A DNA stretch of 64,000 nucleotides from Burkholderia sp. Ac-20365 (GTDB lineage Bacteria; Pseudomonadota; Gammaproteobacteria; Burkholderiales; Burkholderiaceae), in assembly GCF_017104715.1 (NCBI RefSeq), contig NZ_JAAGPI010000027.1:62001-126000 (forward strand), given 5' to 3'. The stretch's first letter is position 1, and the number at the start of each line of letters is the position of its first letter. The notes under the pieces are model-generated. The model had not been told where the DNA came from. It saw only the letters and a list, made by a program, of their open reading frames with translations, and made no database searches. Below, in pieces: positions 46,604 through 55,320 of the stretch. Position numbers and translations under genes: made by a program.

Positions 46604-47846
46604 CACAGGCAAAGCACACGATGCGTCGCGTGCGTCGTCACCCTGGCGCGCGATGCTGCCATGGGCCGCGCTCGCGGCGCTGCTGATCGTGCCGCCATGC
46701 GTATCGACGCAAAGCTGGCTGGTCGCGTGGCTTGCGCAGACGGCCGCGATGATCGTGTTCGCGCTGTCGTACAACCTGCTGCTCGGTGGCGCGGGACTGC
46801 TGTCGTTCGGGCATGCGGCTTCATCCGGCATCGGCGCGCTGATCGCCGCGCATCTGTTCAATCACGTCGGCGTGCCGTTGCCGCTGTTGCCGTTGCTGGG
46901 CGGCATCGGCGGCGCGCTGTTCGGTGCGCTGTATGGCCTCGTCGCGACACGCCGCTCGGGCACCGCGTTCGCGATGATCACACTCGGCATCGGCGAACTC
47001 GTCGCGGCTGCTGCATGGACTTTGCCCGACTGGTTCGGCGGCGAAGCGGGTGTCGCGATCGACCGCACGGCGGGCACGGCGATCCCGGGCTTCACGTTCG
47101 GCCCGGCGCGCGAAGCGTATGCATTGATCGCGCTGTGGTGCGCGCTCGCCGTGCTCGCAATGTATCTGCTCTCGCGCACACCGTTCATGCGGCTCGCGCA
47201 TGCCGTGCGCGACAACCCCACGCGCGCAGCCGCTATCGGCTGCTTTCCGCGTCGCGTGCGCTATGAGGTCGTCGTGTGGTCGTCGTTCTTCGCGGGTATC
47301 GCGGGCACGCTCGGGTTGATCAATGTCGAACTGGTGTCGACGGAAAGCGTCGGCATGCTGCGCTCGGGCTCGGTGCTGATCGCGACGGTGATCGGCGGAA
47401 CGGGCGTGTTTTTCGGCCCGGTTGCAGGCGCCGTCGTGCTGACGTTTTTCAGCGTCGTCGTGGCGGGCGCGACGCGCGCGTGGTTGCTGTATCTCGGCCT
47501 GTTTTTCGTCGCGGTCGTCATGTACGCGCCCGATGGCATCGCGGGATGGATGCAGCGTCAGACGGCGCGCATTGCACGCGATGGCTGGCGCGTCTGTCTG
47601 CCGTGGCTTGCCTGTCGCGCGGCGAGTGCATGCGCGTGGTCGCTCGCCATCGTGCTATGCGTGCAGTGGGCGTACGCGCAGCGCTTCGGCACGGAAGAGC
47701 GCGCGAGCTTGTTTACGTCGATCGATCCGCGATGGCTGACGGCTGCCGTGCTGTGCCTCGCCGCAACCGGCTGGCAGGCGATGCGTGCGGCTGCGCGTAT
47801 CGATGGAAAGCTCGCCGTTCAGCAACATGCGGAGGCGCGCGAATGA
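46596..47846 (+). CDS. branched-chain amino-acid-type ABC transporter permease LivM
   Basis: The 416-residue protein is longer than typical LivM (about 320-360) because of an extra C-terminal region with two more hydrophobic segments (about 325-400). The core has the LivM motifs LLLGGAGLLSFGHAASSGIG and GGTGVFFGPVAGAVV. It overlaps livH by 8 bases and livG by 4. Confidence 0.9.
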   Translation: MRDTGKAHDASRASSPWRAMLPWAALAALLIVPPCVSTQSWLVAWLAQTAAMIVFALSYNLLLGGAGLLSFGHAASSGIGALIAAHLFNHVGVPLPLLPLLGGIGGALFGALYGLVATRRSGTAFAMITLGIGELVAAAAWTLPDWFGGEAGVAIDRTAGTAIPGFTFGPAREAYALIALWCALAVLAMYLLSRTPFMRLAHAVRDNPTRAAAIGCFPRRVRYEVVVWSSFFAGIAGTLGLINVELVSTESVGMLRSGSVLIATVIGGTGVFFGPVAGAVVLTFFSVVVAGATRAWLLYLGLFFVAVVMYAPDGIAGWMQRQTARIARDGWRVCLPWLACRAASACAWSLAIVLCVQWAYAQRFGTEERASLFTSIDPRWLTAAVLCLAATGWQAMRAAARIDGKLAVQQHAEARE

Positions 47847-48613
47847 TCCCCGCTATTGCCGTGCGGCGCCTCGACAAGCGCTTCGGCGCGACGCGTATCC
47901 TGCGCGGCGTCGATCTGCTGGTCGAGCCGCACGAACGTCACGCGCTGATCGGTCCGAACGGCGCGGGCAAATCGACGCTCTTCAATCTGATTGCCGGTGC
48001 CGCACGACCGAGCGCGGGCCGCATCGAACTGTATGGCGCCGATATCACGCGACTCGCGCCGGCCGCGATCTGCAGGCGCGGACTGGCGCGCAGTTTCCAG
48101 ACGACGAGCGTGTTCGCGAAGCTCAGCGTATTCGACAATCTGCGCTGCGCCGCGCAGATGGCGAACCGCGATCGCATGCGCTGGTGGCAGCGCTATTCGC
48201 AGACGCGTGAAGCCGACGCGCAGGCAGAAGACGTGCTCGACGCAGTCGGCCTGAACGACCGGCGCGATGCGATTGCGGGCACGCTGAGTTACGCCGATCA
48301 GCGTGCGCTCGATCTCGGTTTGGCGCTCGCAAGCGGCGCCCATACGCTGCTGCTCGACGAGCCGACGGCGGGCATGAATCGCGCTGAAGCCGCGCGTGCC
48401 GTCGAACTGATCCGCACGGCAACGGCGGGACGCACGCTGCTGATGGTCGAACACGATATGGACGTCGTATTCGGTCTGGCGGATCGCATCAGCGTGCTGG
48501 TGCAGGGCGAGGTGATCGCGACGGGCACGCCCGATGCAATCCGCGCCGATCCCGCCGTGCGCGCGGCCTATCTGGGCGATCCCGGCAACGCGGCAGAGGG
48601 AGCCGCGCGATGA
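47843..48613 (+). CDS. branched-chain amino-acid-type ABC transporter ATPase LivG
   Basis: The 256-residue ABC protein has Walker A GPNGAGKST (about residues 33-41), Walker B HTLLLDEPTAGM and the H-loop EHDMDVVF. The signature reads LSYADQ instead of the more common LSGGQ. ATG overlaps the livM stop, and its stop overlaps livF. Confidence 0.92.
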   Translation: MIPAIAVRRLDKRFGATRILRGVDLLVEPHERHALIGPNGAGKSTLFNLIAGAARPSAGRIELYGADITRLAPAAICRRGLARSFQTTSVFAKLSVFDNLRCAAQMANRDRMRWWQRYSQTREADAQAEDVLDAVGLNDRRDAIAGTLSYADQRALDLGLALASGAHTLLLDEPTAGMNRAEAARAVELIRTATAGRTLLMVEHDMDVVFGLADRISVLVQGEVIATGTPDAIRADPAVRAAYLGDPGNAAEGAAR

Positions 48614-49323
48614 ACGCGTTGCTGGAGATTCGCGACCTGCGCGCGTGGTACGGCGCGAGTCAGGTGCTGCATGGTGTGAGCTTGCGGATCGAAGCGGGCG
48701 AAGCCGTCGCGCTGGCGGGCCGCAATGGTTCGGGCCGTTCGACGCTCGCGAAGGCGATCATGGGCTTCGTGCGCACGCAAGGCGAGATCGCTCTCGCGGG
48801 ACAAGCGCTCGAAGGTCTGCGTGCGTTCGAAATTGCGCGGCTCGGCATTGGTTATGTGCCCGAGCAGCGCGACGTGTTTCCGACGCTCAGCGTGCGCGAG
48901 AACCTGCTTCTCGGCGTCAAACCGCGTCCCGGCAAACAGGCTGCGCGCTTCACGCTCGACGACGCGCACACGCTTTTTCCCGTGCTGCGCGAACGCGCGC
49001 GCACGAAGGCGGGCGCGTTATCGGGCGGCGAGCAGCAGATGCTGTCGGTGGCGCGTGCGCTGCTTGGCGACCCCGATCTCGTCGTGATCGACGAACCGAC
49101 GGAAGGACTCGCGGGGCAGGTCGTCACGCAGCTTGCTGCGGCATTGCAACTGTTGCGTGAGCGTGGCGTCGCGATGCTGCTGATCGAACAGCGGCTCGTG
49201 ATCGCGGACCGCATTGCGAGCCGTATCGCCGTGATGGGACATGGCGAAATCGTCTTCGATGGCTCGCTGGAATCGTTCCGCGCACGGCCTGACGTGACGC
49301 GCGAATGGCTCGGCGTCGGCTGA
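48610..49323 (+). CDS. branched-chain amino-acid-type ABC transporter ATPase LivF with Walker A Lys-to-Arg
   Basis: The 237-residue protein is the second ATPase. Its Walker A reads GRNGSGRST, with Arg43 at the position of the usual catalytic lysine. The signature LSGGEQQML, Walker B LVVIDEPTEGLA and the H-loop region IEQRLVIADR are normal. The change may weaken ATP binding at one of the two sites of the LivG/LivF pair. No substrate-binding protein gene is found in this cluster. Confidence 0.9.
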   Translation: MNALLEIRDLRAWYGASQVLHGVSLRIEAGEAVALAGRNGSGRSTLAKAIMGFVRTQGEIALAGQALEGLRAFEIARLGIGYVPEQRDVFPTLSVRENLLLGVKPRPGKQAARFTLDDAHTLFPVLRERARTKAGALSGGEQQMLSVARALLGDPDLVVIDEPTEGLAGQVVTQLAAALQLLRERGVAMLLIEQRLVIADRIASRIAVMGHGEIVFDGSLESFRARPDVTREWLGVG

Positions 49324-49553
49324 TTGCGCGGCGCACTACGACGCTTTACCGTTTGACTCGAATCGACGCGATTGCGCTGGGCGGCTTGCGACGGGCGTTT
49401 GCGGCGCATCATTTGAAGCGGTTCGAACGCTCCCGCGTTTGGTGAGCGTCCTCCAGAAATCTTGTCGGCAGCGCGCGGACAAACAAAGACAATCATCGAA
49501 GGCGCATGGCCGGACCGCGCGCGTGATCGAACGCGCCGGCAAGAGGAGGGGAC

Positions 49554-50851
49554 ATGAACGACGGGATACGCGTGCGTGGCGTTTCGTGGCGAACGGATAT
49601 CGCGCGCTTCGTCGCGGCTGCGGCGATGCTGTACGTCTCACTGATCGTATCGGCGTGTGCGGATGCCAATTCTGCTGCGCCTCAAGCGCACGAAGCGTCA
49701 GATACGATTGCATCATCAGGCGTGCCTTCGATCGAAACGGCAAAGCAGAAGCAGTTATCGAACGAACAGGCCGTAGCGAATCGCCTGCCGTCTGCGAGCG
49801 ACATGAAGATGAGGCGCGTGCGTGCGTTGACCTTGCGCGATTCGGGCATCGACGGCTCGATGATGTTCGCGCGCGACGTCGATTTTCGTGTGACGGGCGA
49901 GATCGGTTTTCAGATCCACGCGATGGCGGCGTCGCTGGCGCCCGCGCGTGCGGGTGACCCTGTCGTATTCGACGATCCGAATAGTGTGACGATCAACGTG
50001 CATCGCGGCGACGTGACGCTCGACAGCGCCAAGCTCACGGCGATTTTCGACCGCTATCTGTTTCAGTATCAGGGCTCGCCGTTGCGCAATATGCGCGTGG
50101 TGCCGGAGCTGGTCAGCCTGTCGATCTCGATGATCCGACGCAATACGACATTCACATTATCGGCGGCGAGGTGGTTGAACCATGGCCCGCGATGGCGGCG
50201 CTCTTCAACGATTACCTGCTCGACTATGCGCCGAGGTCGCTGAACGATATGCAACTGAAGCCTGTCGATGGCGCGTTGCAGGTGACGGGCGGCATCAAGT
50301 TGTGGAATCGCTTTCCGGGCGTGTGGCTGCCGACGACGATGCGCGGATCGATTGATGTGCGTGATGAACGGCACCTTGTTTATAGGCCTGATTCGGTGAA
50401 AGTGCTGGGTGTGCCGCAGGCGGGGATGTTGAAGGCGCTCGATGTGCCGCTCGCGTCGTTGACACCGTTTGTGCGCAAAGGCGTTGCGTTGCAGGGGAAT
50501 GAGCTGGTGTTCGATCAGTACACGGTGTTTCCACCGCCGGTTTTGCAGGGGCGGCTTGCGAGTGCAGATGTGACTGATGAGGGCCTTGTGTTGAGGTTTA
50601 AACGCGATGCGTCGATGCCTGTGGCGCGGCCGCCGGCTGGGGCTGGGACGAGCTTTGTCTGGATCGAATCCGGCGATGTGAAGATGTTTGATTCACTGGT
50701 CGTGAATGGCCGGACTTTGATTCGCGATTCTGGTGTTGTCGGCGCGGCGTCGATGAGGTTTGATCTTTATGCCTATCGGCGTGATGTGGCTAAAGGGAAA
50801 GTGATGATGGGGGAGGATGGAGGGTTGGTGGTTGATGTCGCAAAGCGGTAG
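49554..50851 (+). pseudogene. Lipoprotein gene of unknown family interrupted by a frameshift
   Basis: The first frame (49554-50243) encodes a lipoprotein signal with lipobox VSAC and a domain starting RRVRALTLRDSGIDGS. Near 50127-50129 the protein continues in another frame as DDPTQYDIHIIGGEVVEPW and runs to 50851. A single missing base explains the change; an extra G would restore ISDDPTQY. Corrected, the protein would have about 432 residues. The beta-rich look recalls lipid-binding secreted domains, but I do not recognise the family. The last 450 bases show relaxed codon use next to repeat copy D. A sequencing error is the alternative to true inactivation. Confidence 0.75.
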
Positions 50852-51648
50852 TGGATTTGGTTTGTCTTGCGACGGGTTGTTTGGTTTGCTTTTGTTTTCG
50901 CTGGCATCCGCGTGATGTTTTGCCTGGTTCAAGCGTTGCCCCTGTGCGGGGCGGCACTTACTTTCTTTGCCGCCGCAAAGAAAGTAAGCAAAGAAAGCGG
51001 GCTAACACCGCCCGTTCTTGACCACCGCCTGAGGGCCCCCAACAGTTCCTCCACTTCAAACGGCAACTTCTCAGTCCTCGCCCGTTGCCGGCGCTTCGAA
51101 TCGACGCCTCACCCACTTCAATCACCCGTAGCGCAGCCAGCGGCAGCGAATGATTACGGCCGCCCAGGTGGCAAACTGTGTGTCGGTCGTAGTGCTCCAC
51201 ACGTCGGCGCTTCTACGACACCGATCGTGCTTTCGAGCCGCGACCCTGGTTTTCAGTCTGGAGTGGAGTGTATAGGCCGCGACAGCCGACACACAGTTTG
51301 CCGCTATAGAACGTGGGCAAATTGATCATGCATGTGGCGACGTGGGAGTGTGGAGCGGGTGAGGCGCTTAGCCGAAGCGCTGGCAACGGGCATTGAATGG
51401 GAGAACGCCGTCTGAAGCGGAGGAACTGTTGGGGACCCTCAGGCGGGAACAAGAACTGGCGGTGTTGAGCGGCTTTCTTTTGCCTACTTTTCTTTGCCGC
51501 GGCAAAGAAAAGTAGGTGCCGCCCCGCACAGGGGCGACGCTTGAAGTGGTAAGTCACATCGCGGATGCCAGCGACAACAAAAGCAAACCACCCCAGCGTC
51601 GCAAGACAAACCAAACCAAACCAAACCAAACCAAACCAAACCAAACTC
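50852..51648. repeat. Nested inverted-repeat element, copy D
   Basis: This copy has the same orientation as A and B and lies between the frameshifted lipoprotein gene (plus) and iolB (minus). Palindromes are at 50957-50988 and 51484-51515. The core inverted repeat is at 51170-51186 and 51286-51302. Its core carries about 21 extra bases near 51235-51255 compared with the other copies. The right outer arm has grown into a CCAAA tandem repeat. It contains no credible gene. Confidence 0.92.
51611..51645. repeat. CCAAA tandem repeat (7 units)
   Basis: Seven exact CCAAA units end three bases before the iolB stop codon, inside the right arm of repeat copy D. Such a run can change length by slippage. 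It lies outside any gene. Confidence 0.95.
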
Positions 51649-52455
51649 TCAACCCTTTGAGTCCCTCTCAACGATCCACTCATGCTTAGGATCATTCTTG
51701 AAATGCCACGTCCTGGTAGGCCCAGCCATAACATTGAGGTAATAAGAGTCATACCCATAGGGCACAACAACAGGATGATACCCACGCGGTACCATCACGA
51801 CATCGTGATCCTCCACAGCGAGAGACTCATCGATATCCCGCGTATCGGTATACACGCGCTGAAACGCAAACCCTTGCGGCGGATTCAGCCGATGATAATA
51901 AGTCTCTTCGAGAAAGCTCTCGGCAGGAACATTGTCAGTGTCATGCTTATGCGGTGGATAGCTGGAAGAATGCCCACTCGGCGTCCGTACCTCGACAACG
52001 AGCAACGACTCAGCCGCCTCGGTCTGAGGAAGAATATCGCACACGTACCGCGTATTTGCGCCCTTGCCGCGCACAGAGCGCTTCATCTGCGAAGGCTCGA
52101 TCAAGCGCGCAGGAAGCTCGCCTTTGGCAGGCGCACTCGCCACACCAACCTCGGCAAACCGGTTCGCCCGCACAGTCGCCCGCGTGCCAGGCGGCAAATA
52201 CACAGCAACAGGCGCGCTATCCTCGAACACACTGTCGCGCGAGCCGAGACCCGACCACGTCTGGGCATCGGTCTCGATATCGACGGCACCCGCCATCACG
52301 ACAATACACACCTCGCGCGACGCTTCCAGCACATGCACGACCTCGTTCGGCTCCATCCTGTATGCAGCAAAGCCAACATACCGCCAGCCCGCCGATTCAG
52401 GCGTCACACGCGCAATGGTCTGGCCTTCACGCTGTGCTTTCACAAGCAAACTCAT
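51649..52455 (-). CDS. iolB: 5-deoxy-glucuronate isomerase
   Basis: IolB converts 5-deoxy-glucuronate to 5-dehydro-2-deoxy-gluconate in myo-inositol breakdown. The 268-residue cupin protein shows the conserved metal-site stretch SSYPPHKHDTDN and the C-terminal VMVPRGYHPVVVPYGYD. It overlaps iolE by four bases (ATGA) and is the last gene of the minus-strand operon. Confidence 0.94.
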   Translation of the reverse strand: MSLLVKAQREGQTIARVTPESAGWRYVGFAAYRMEPNEVVHVLEASREVCIVVMAGAVDIETDAQTWSGLGSRDSVFEDSAPVAVYLPPGTRATVRANRFAEVGVASAPAKGELPARLIEPSQMKRSVRGKGANTRYVCDILPQTEAAESLLVVEVRTPSGHSSSYPPHKHDTDNVPAESFLEETYYHRLNPPQGFAFQRVYTDTRDIDESLAVEDHDVVMVPRGYHPVVVPYGYDSYYLNVMAGPTRTWHFKNDPKHEWIVERDSKG

Positions 52456-53372
52456 GCTGCCTCCTGTGCGACATCGAGCGGCGCATCGACCAGCGTGCGC
52501 AACGTCCGATAACCCTTCTGCGCATAAGCATACGACGGTGCGACTGCAGGATCCTGCTCCGCTTCGACCACCAGCCAGCCGCGATAGCCGTGACGCTTGA
52601 GCGTATCGATGATAGCGGCGAAATCGATCGAGCCGTCGCCCGGCACCGTGAATGCGCCCGCAATCACGGCATCAAGAAAACTCCAGTTGCGATTGCGCGC
52701 AAGCTTCATCACGGCAGGGCGCACGTCCTTACAATGCACATGACACACGCGGCCGATATGGCGGTTCAACACACTGAGCGCGTCGCCGCCCGCGAACGTG
52801 ATGTGGCCCGCGTCGAACAGCAGGCCGACGTCGTCGCTCGTTATCGACATCAGGCGATCGACATCGGCCGGTGTTTCGACATACGCGCCCATATGGTGGT
52901 GATACGCAACCCGCACGCCCTTGCTCAACGTGTAGCGTGCGAACTCATTCAGGCGCTGTGCGTACGTGTTCCATTGCTCGTCGGTGAAAAAACGCGGGCG
53001 CTGGTAGAGCGGCTTCGGCGAGCCCTGGATCGTGTTGTGCACTTCGCCATACACCATCACCGTCGCGCCATTTTTCGCGAGCAACTCCAGATGTGCATCG
53101 GCAGCCTTGCACTCGTCCTCGATGCTGCGACTGAAATCCGCCAGCCGTCCCGAATACCACCCCGATACGAGCGACAGGTCGTACTGTTTGAACAAGGCCT
53201 TCAGCGCTTCGGGCTCGCGCGGAAACTTGTTGCCGAGCTCGAACCCCTGATAGCCGATTTCGCGGCCCTCCGTGAGTGCGAGGTCGAGCGGCGTTTCGCC
53301 GCCCAGCGACGGCAGGTCGTCGTTCATCCACGACAGCGGATTGATGCCGATGCGTACTTCGAACTGACTCAT
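52452..53372 (-). CDS. iolE: myo-inosose-2 dehydratase
   Basis: IolE removes water from 2-keto-myo-inositol. The 306-residue xylose-isomerase-like TIM-barrel protein starts QFEVRIGINPLSWMNDD, the typical family N-terminus. Metal-site residues lie in YHHHMGAYVET, LLFDAGHITFAGG and CHVHCKDVR. It starts 10 bases after the iolD stop. Confidence 0.95.
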   Translation of the reverse strand: MSQFEVRIGINPLSWMNDDLPSLGGETPLDLALTEGREIGYQGFELGNKFPREPEALKALFKQYDLSLVSGWYSGRLADFSRSIEDECKAADAHLELLAKNGATVMVYGEVHNTIQGSPKPLYQRPRFFTDEQWNTYAQRLNEFARYTLSKGVRVAYHHHMGAYVETPADVDRLMSITSDDVGLLFDAGHITFAGGDALSVLNRHIGRVCHVHCKDVRPAVMKLARNRNWSFLDAVIAGAFTVPGDGSIDFAAIIDTLKRHGYRGWLVVEAEQDPAVAPSYAYAQKGYRTLRTLVDAPLDVAQEAA

Positions 53373-53382
53373 GTGCGCTTCC

Positions 53383-55320
53383 TCACTCGTTGTCCTTGCC
53401 GCGTGCGCTGATATGCGCTTCGTAATCGGCGCGTGCGCGGCGCACGCCTTCGCGCGATGACACTTCCGGCACGGCGACTTCCCACCACCAGCCGCCTTCG
53501 TCCGTGGTGCGCGCGGCGTCGGTGTCGATACAGATCAGGTAGGTGCGGTCCGCCGCGCGGGCACGCTGCATTGCCGCTTCGAGTTCCTGCACGTTCGCGA
53601 CATGCTCGGCCTGTGCGCCCATCGCGCGCGCGTGCGCGGCGAAGTCGATATTCGGCGCGCCGGGTGCGCCTTGCACGCAGTCGTCGAACATGTTGTTGAA
53701 CGGTGCGCCGCCGCAGGCTTGCTGCAAGCGGTTGATGCAGCCATAGCCGCGATTGTCGAGCACGACGACGATCAGCTTCGCGCCCAGCATCACCGACGTC
53801 GCGATTTCGCTGTTCATCATCAGATAACTGCCGTCGCCGACCATCACGATCACTTCGCGCTCGGGTCGCGCGAGCTTCGCGCCAAGGCCGCCCGCGATCT
53901 CGTAGCCCATGCACGAATAGCCGTACTCGACGTGATACGCGCCCGGCCGTCCCGCGCGCCACAGTTTGTGCAACTCGGCGGGCAGCGTGCCGGCGGCGCA
54001 CACGACGATGTCGTCGGTTGTGGAACGCTCGTCTGAGCGTTGCACCGCGCCGATCACGTCGGCGTCATAGGGCAGTACGTTGTCGCGTTGCGGTGCGTTC
54101 GTGAGTGTGTGCACGATGTCGCGCCATTCGTTCGCCAGCTGTTGCGCGCGCGACGTCCACGCTGTGTCCGCTCGCCAGTCTTCCAGACGTGACGACAGCG
54201 CATCTAGCGCGAGCCGCGCATCGGCCTGCACGATGCAACCGCGATGCTTGAGACCATCGAACGCATTCGCATTGATGCCAATCACCTGCGCCTTCGCAAA
54301 GAGCGTATTCGAGCCCGTCGTGAAGTCCTGCAGACGCGTGCCGACTGCCAGCACGCAATCGGCTTCGTGCGCGATTTCATTCGCGCCGGGAGAACCCGTC
54401 ACGCCGAGCGACCCGAGATTCAGCGGATCGTCCCACGCAAGCGAGCCTTTCCCCGCCTGCGTCTCGGCGACGGGAATGCCGTGCTTCGTTGCGAACGCCT
54501 TCAGTGCATCCGTCGCGTGGCCGTAAAGCACGCCACCACCTGCGACGATCATCGGGTTCTTCGCATCGCGCAGCACGCGCAGCGCTTCGTCGAGTTCATG
54601 TTCGACGGGCGCGGGCGAATGGAACCGGACGACTCGCGGCGCGAAGAAATCGGCAGGGTAGTCGTAGGCGGTCGCCTGCACGTCTTGCGGCATCGCGAGT
54701 GTGACGGGACCGCACTGCGCGGCGTCAGTCAGCACGCGAATTGCGCGCGGCAACGCGTTGAGCAACTGCGCCGGATGCACGATCCGGTCGAAGTAGCGCG
54801 ACACGGGCTTGAACGCATCGTTCGCGGAGATGCCGCCGTCGTGGAAGTCTTCGACCTGCTGCAATACCGGGTCCGGCGCGCGCGACACGAAGATATCGCC
54901 GGGCAGCAGCAGCACGGGCAAGCGGTTCACGTGCGCCAGTGCGGCTGCCGTGACGAGGTTCGTCGCGCCTGGACCGATCGATGTCGTGACGGCCATCATG
55001 CGTCGCCGGAAGTGCGCCTTCGCGAACGCGATCGCGCTGTGCGCCATCGCCTGTTCGTTATGCGCGCGATACGTCGGCAGTTCGTGCCGATACTGATAGA
55101 GCGCTTCGCCAAGACCGGCGACATTGCCATGCCCGAAGATCGCGAACACGCCGCCGAACAAAGGCTCGGTGCCGGTGCCGTCTTCCGTCTCCACCCGTTG
55201 CGCGGCGAGATAGCGGACCACGGCCTGCGCGGCGGTCAACCGGATCGTGCCGTCGGCGGACACTTGTGCGGCCGTGTCGGAAGCGCTCGTCACATCATGA
55301 TGCAACGCACGTTGATTCAT
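53383..55320 (-). CDS. iolD: 3D-(3,5/4)-trihydroxycyclohexane-1,2-dione hydrolase
   Basis: IolD opens the ring of the trihydroxycyclohexanedione intermediate using thiamine diphosphate. The 645-residue protein has the N-terminal AHNEQAMAHSAIAFAKAH with the cofactor-activating glutamate. The C-terminal thiamine motif is VGDGSYLMMNSEI. The start at 55320 overlaps the iolC stop as ATGA. The longer frame upstream overlaps iolC and is not used. Confidence 0.95.
   Translation of the reverse strand: MNQRALHHDVTSASDTAAQVSADGTIRLTAAQAVVRYLAAQRVETEDGTGTEPLFGGVFAIFGHGNVAGLGEALYQYRHELPTYRAHNEQAMAHSAIAFAKAHFRRRMMAVTTSIGPGATNLVTAAALAHVNRLPVLLLPGDIFVSRAPDPVLQQVEDFHDGGISANDAFKPVSRYFDRIVHPAQLLNALPRAIRVLTDAAQCGPVTLAMPQDVQATAYDYPADFFAPRVVRFHSPAPVEHELDEALRVLRDAKNPMIVAGGGVLYGHATDALKAFATKHGIPVAETQAGKGSLAWDDPLNLGSLGVTGSPGANEIAHEADCVLAVGTRLQDFTTGSNTLFAKAQVIGINANAFDGLKHRGCIVQADARLALDALSSRLEDWRADTAWTSRAQQLANEWRDIVHTLTNAPQRDNVLPYDADVIGAVQRSDERSTTDDIVVCAAGTLPAELHKLWRAGRPGAYHVEYGYSCMGYEIAGGLGAKLARPEREVIVMVGDGSYLMMNSEIATSVMLGAKLIVVVLDNRGYGCINRLQQACGGAPFNNMFDDCVQGAPGAPNIDFAAHARAMGAQAEHVANVQELEAAMQRARAADRTYLICIDTDAARTTDEGGWWWEVAVPEVSSREGVRRARADYEAHISARGKDNE

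Noticed and set aside
51606..51648. CCAAA repeats as a CRISPR-like array
   Set aside because: Units are 5 bp without spacers, and no cas genes are in the window.
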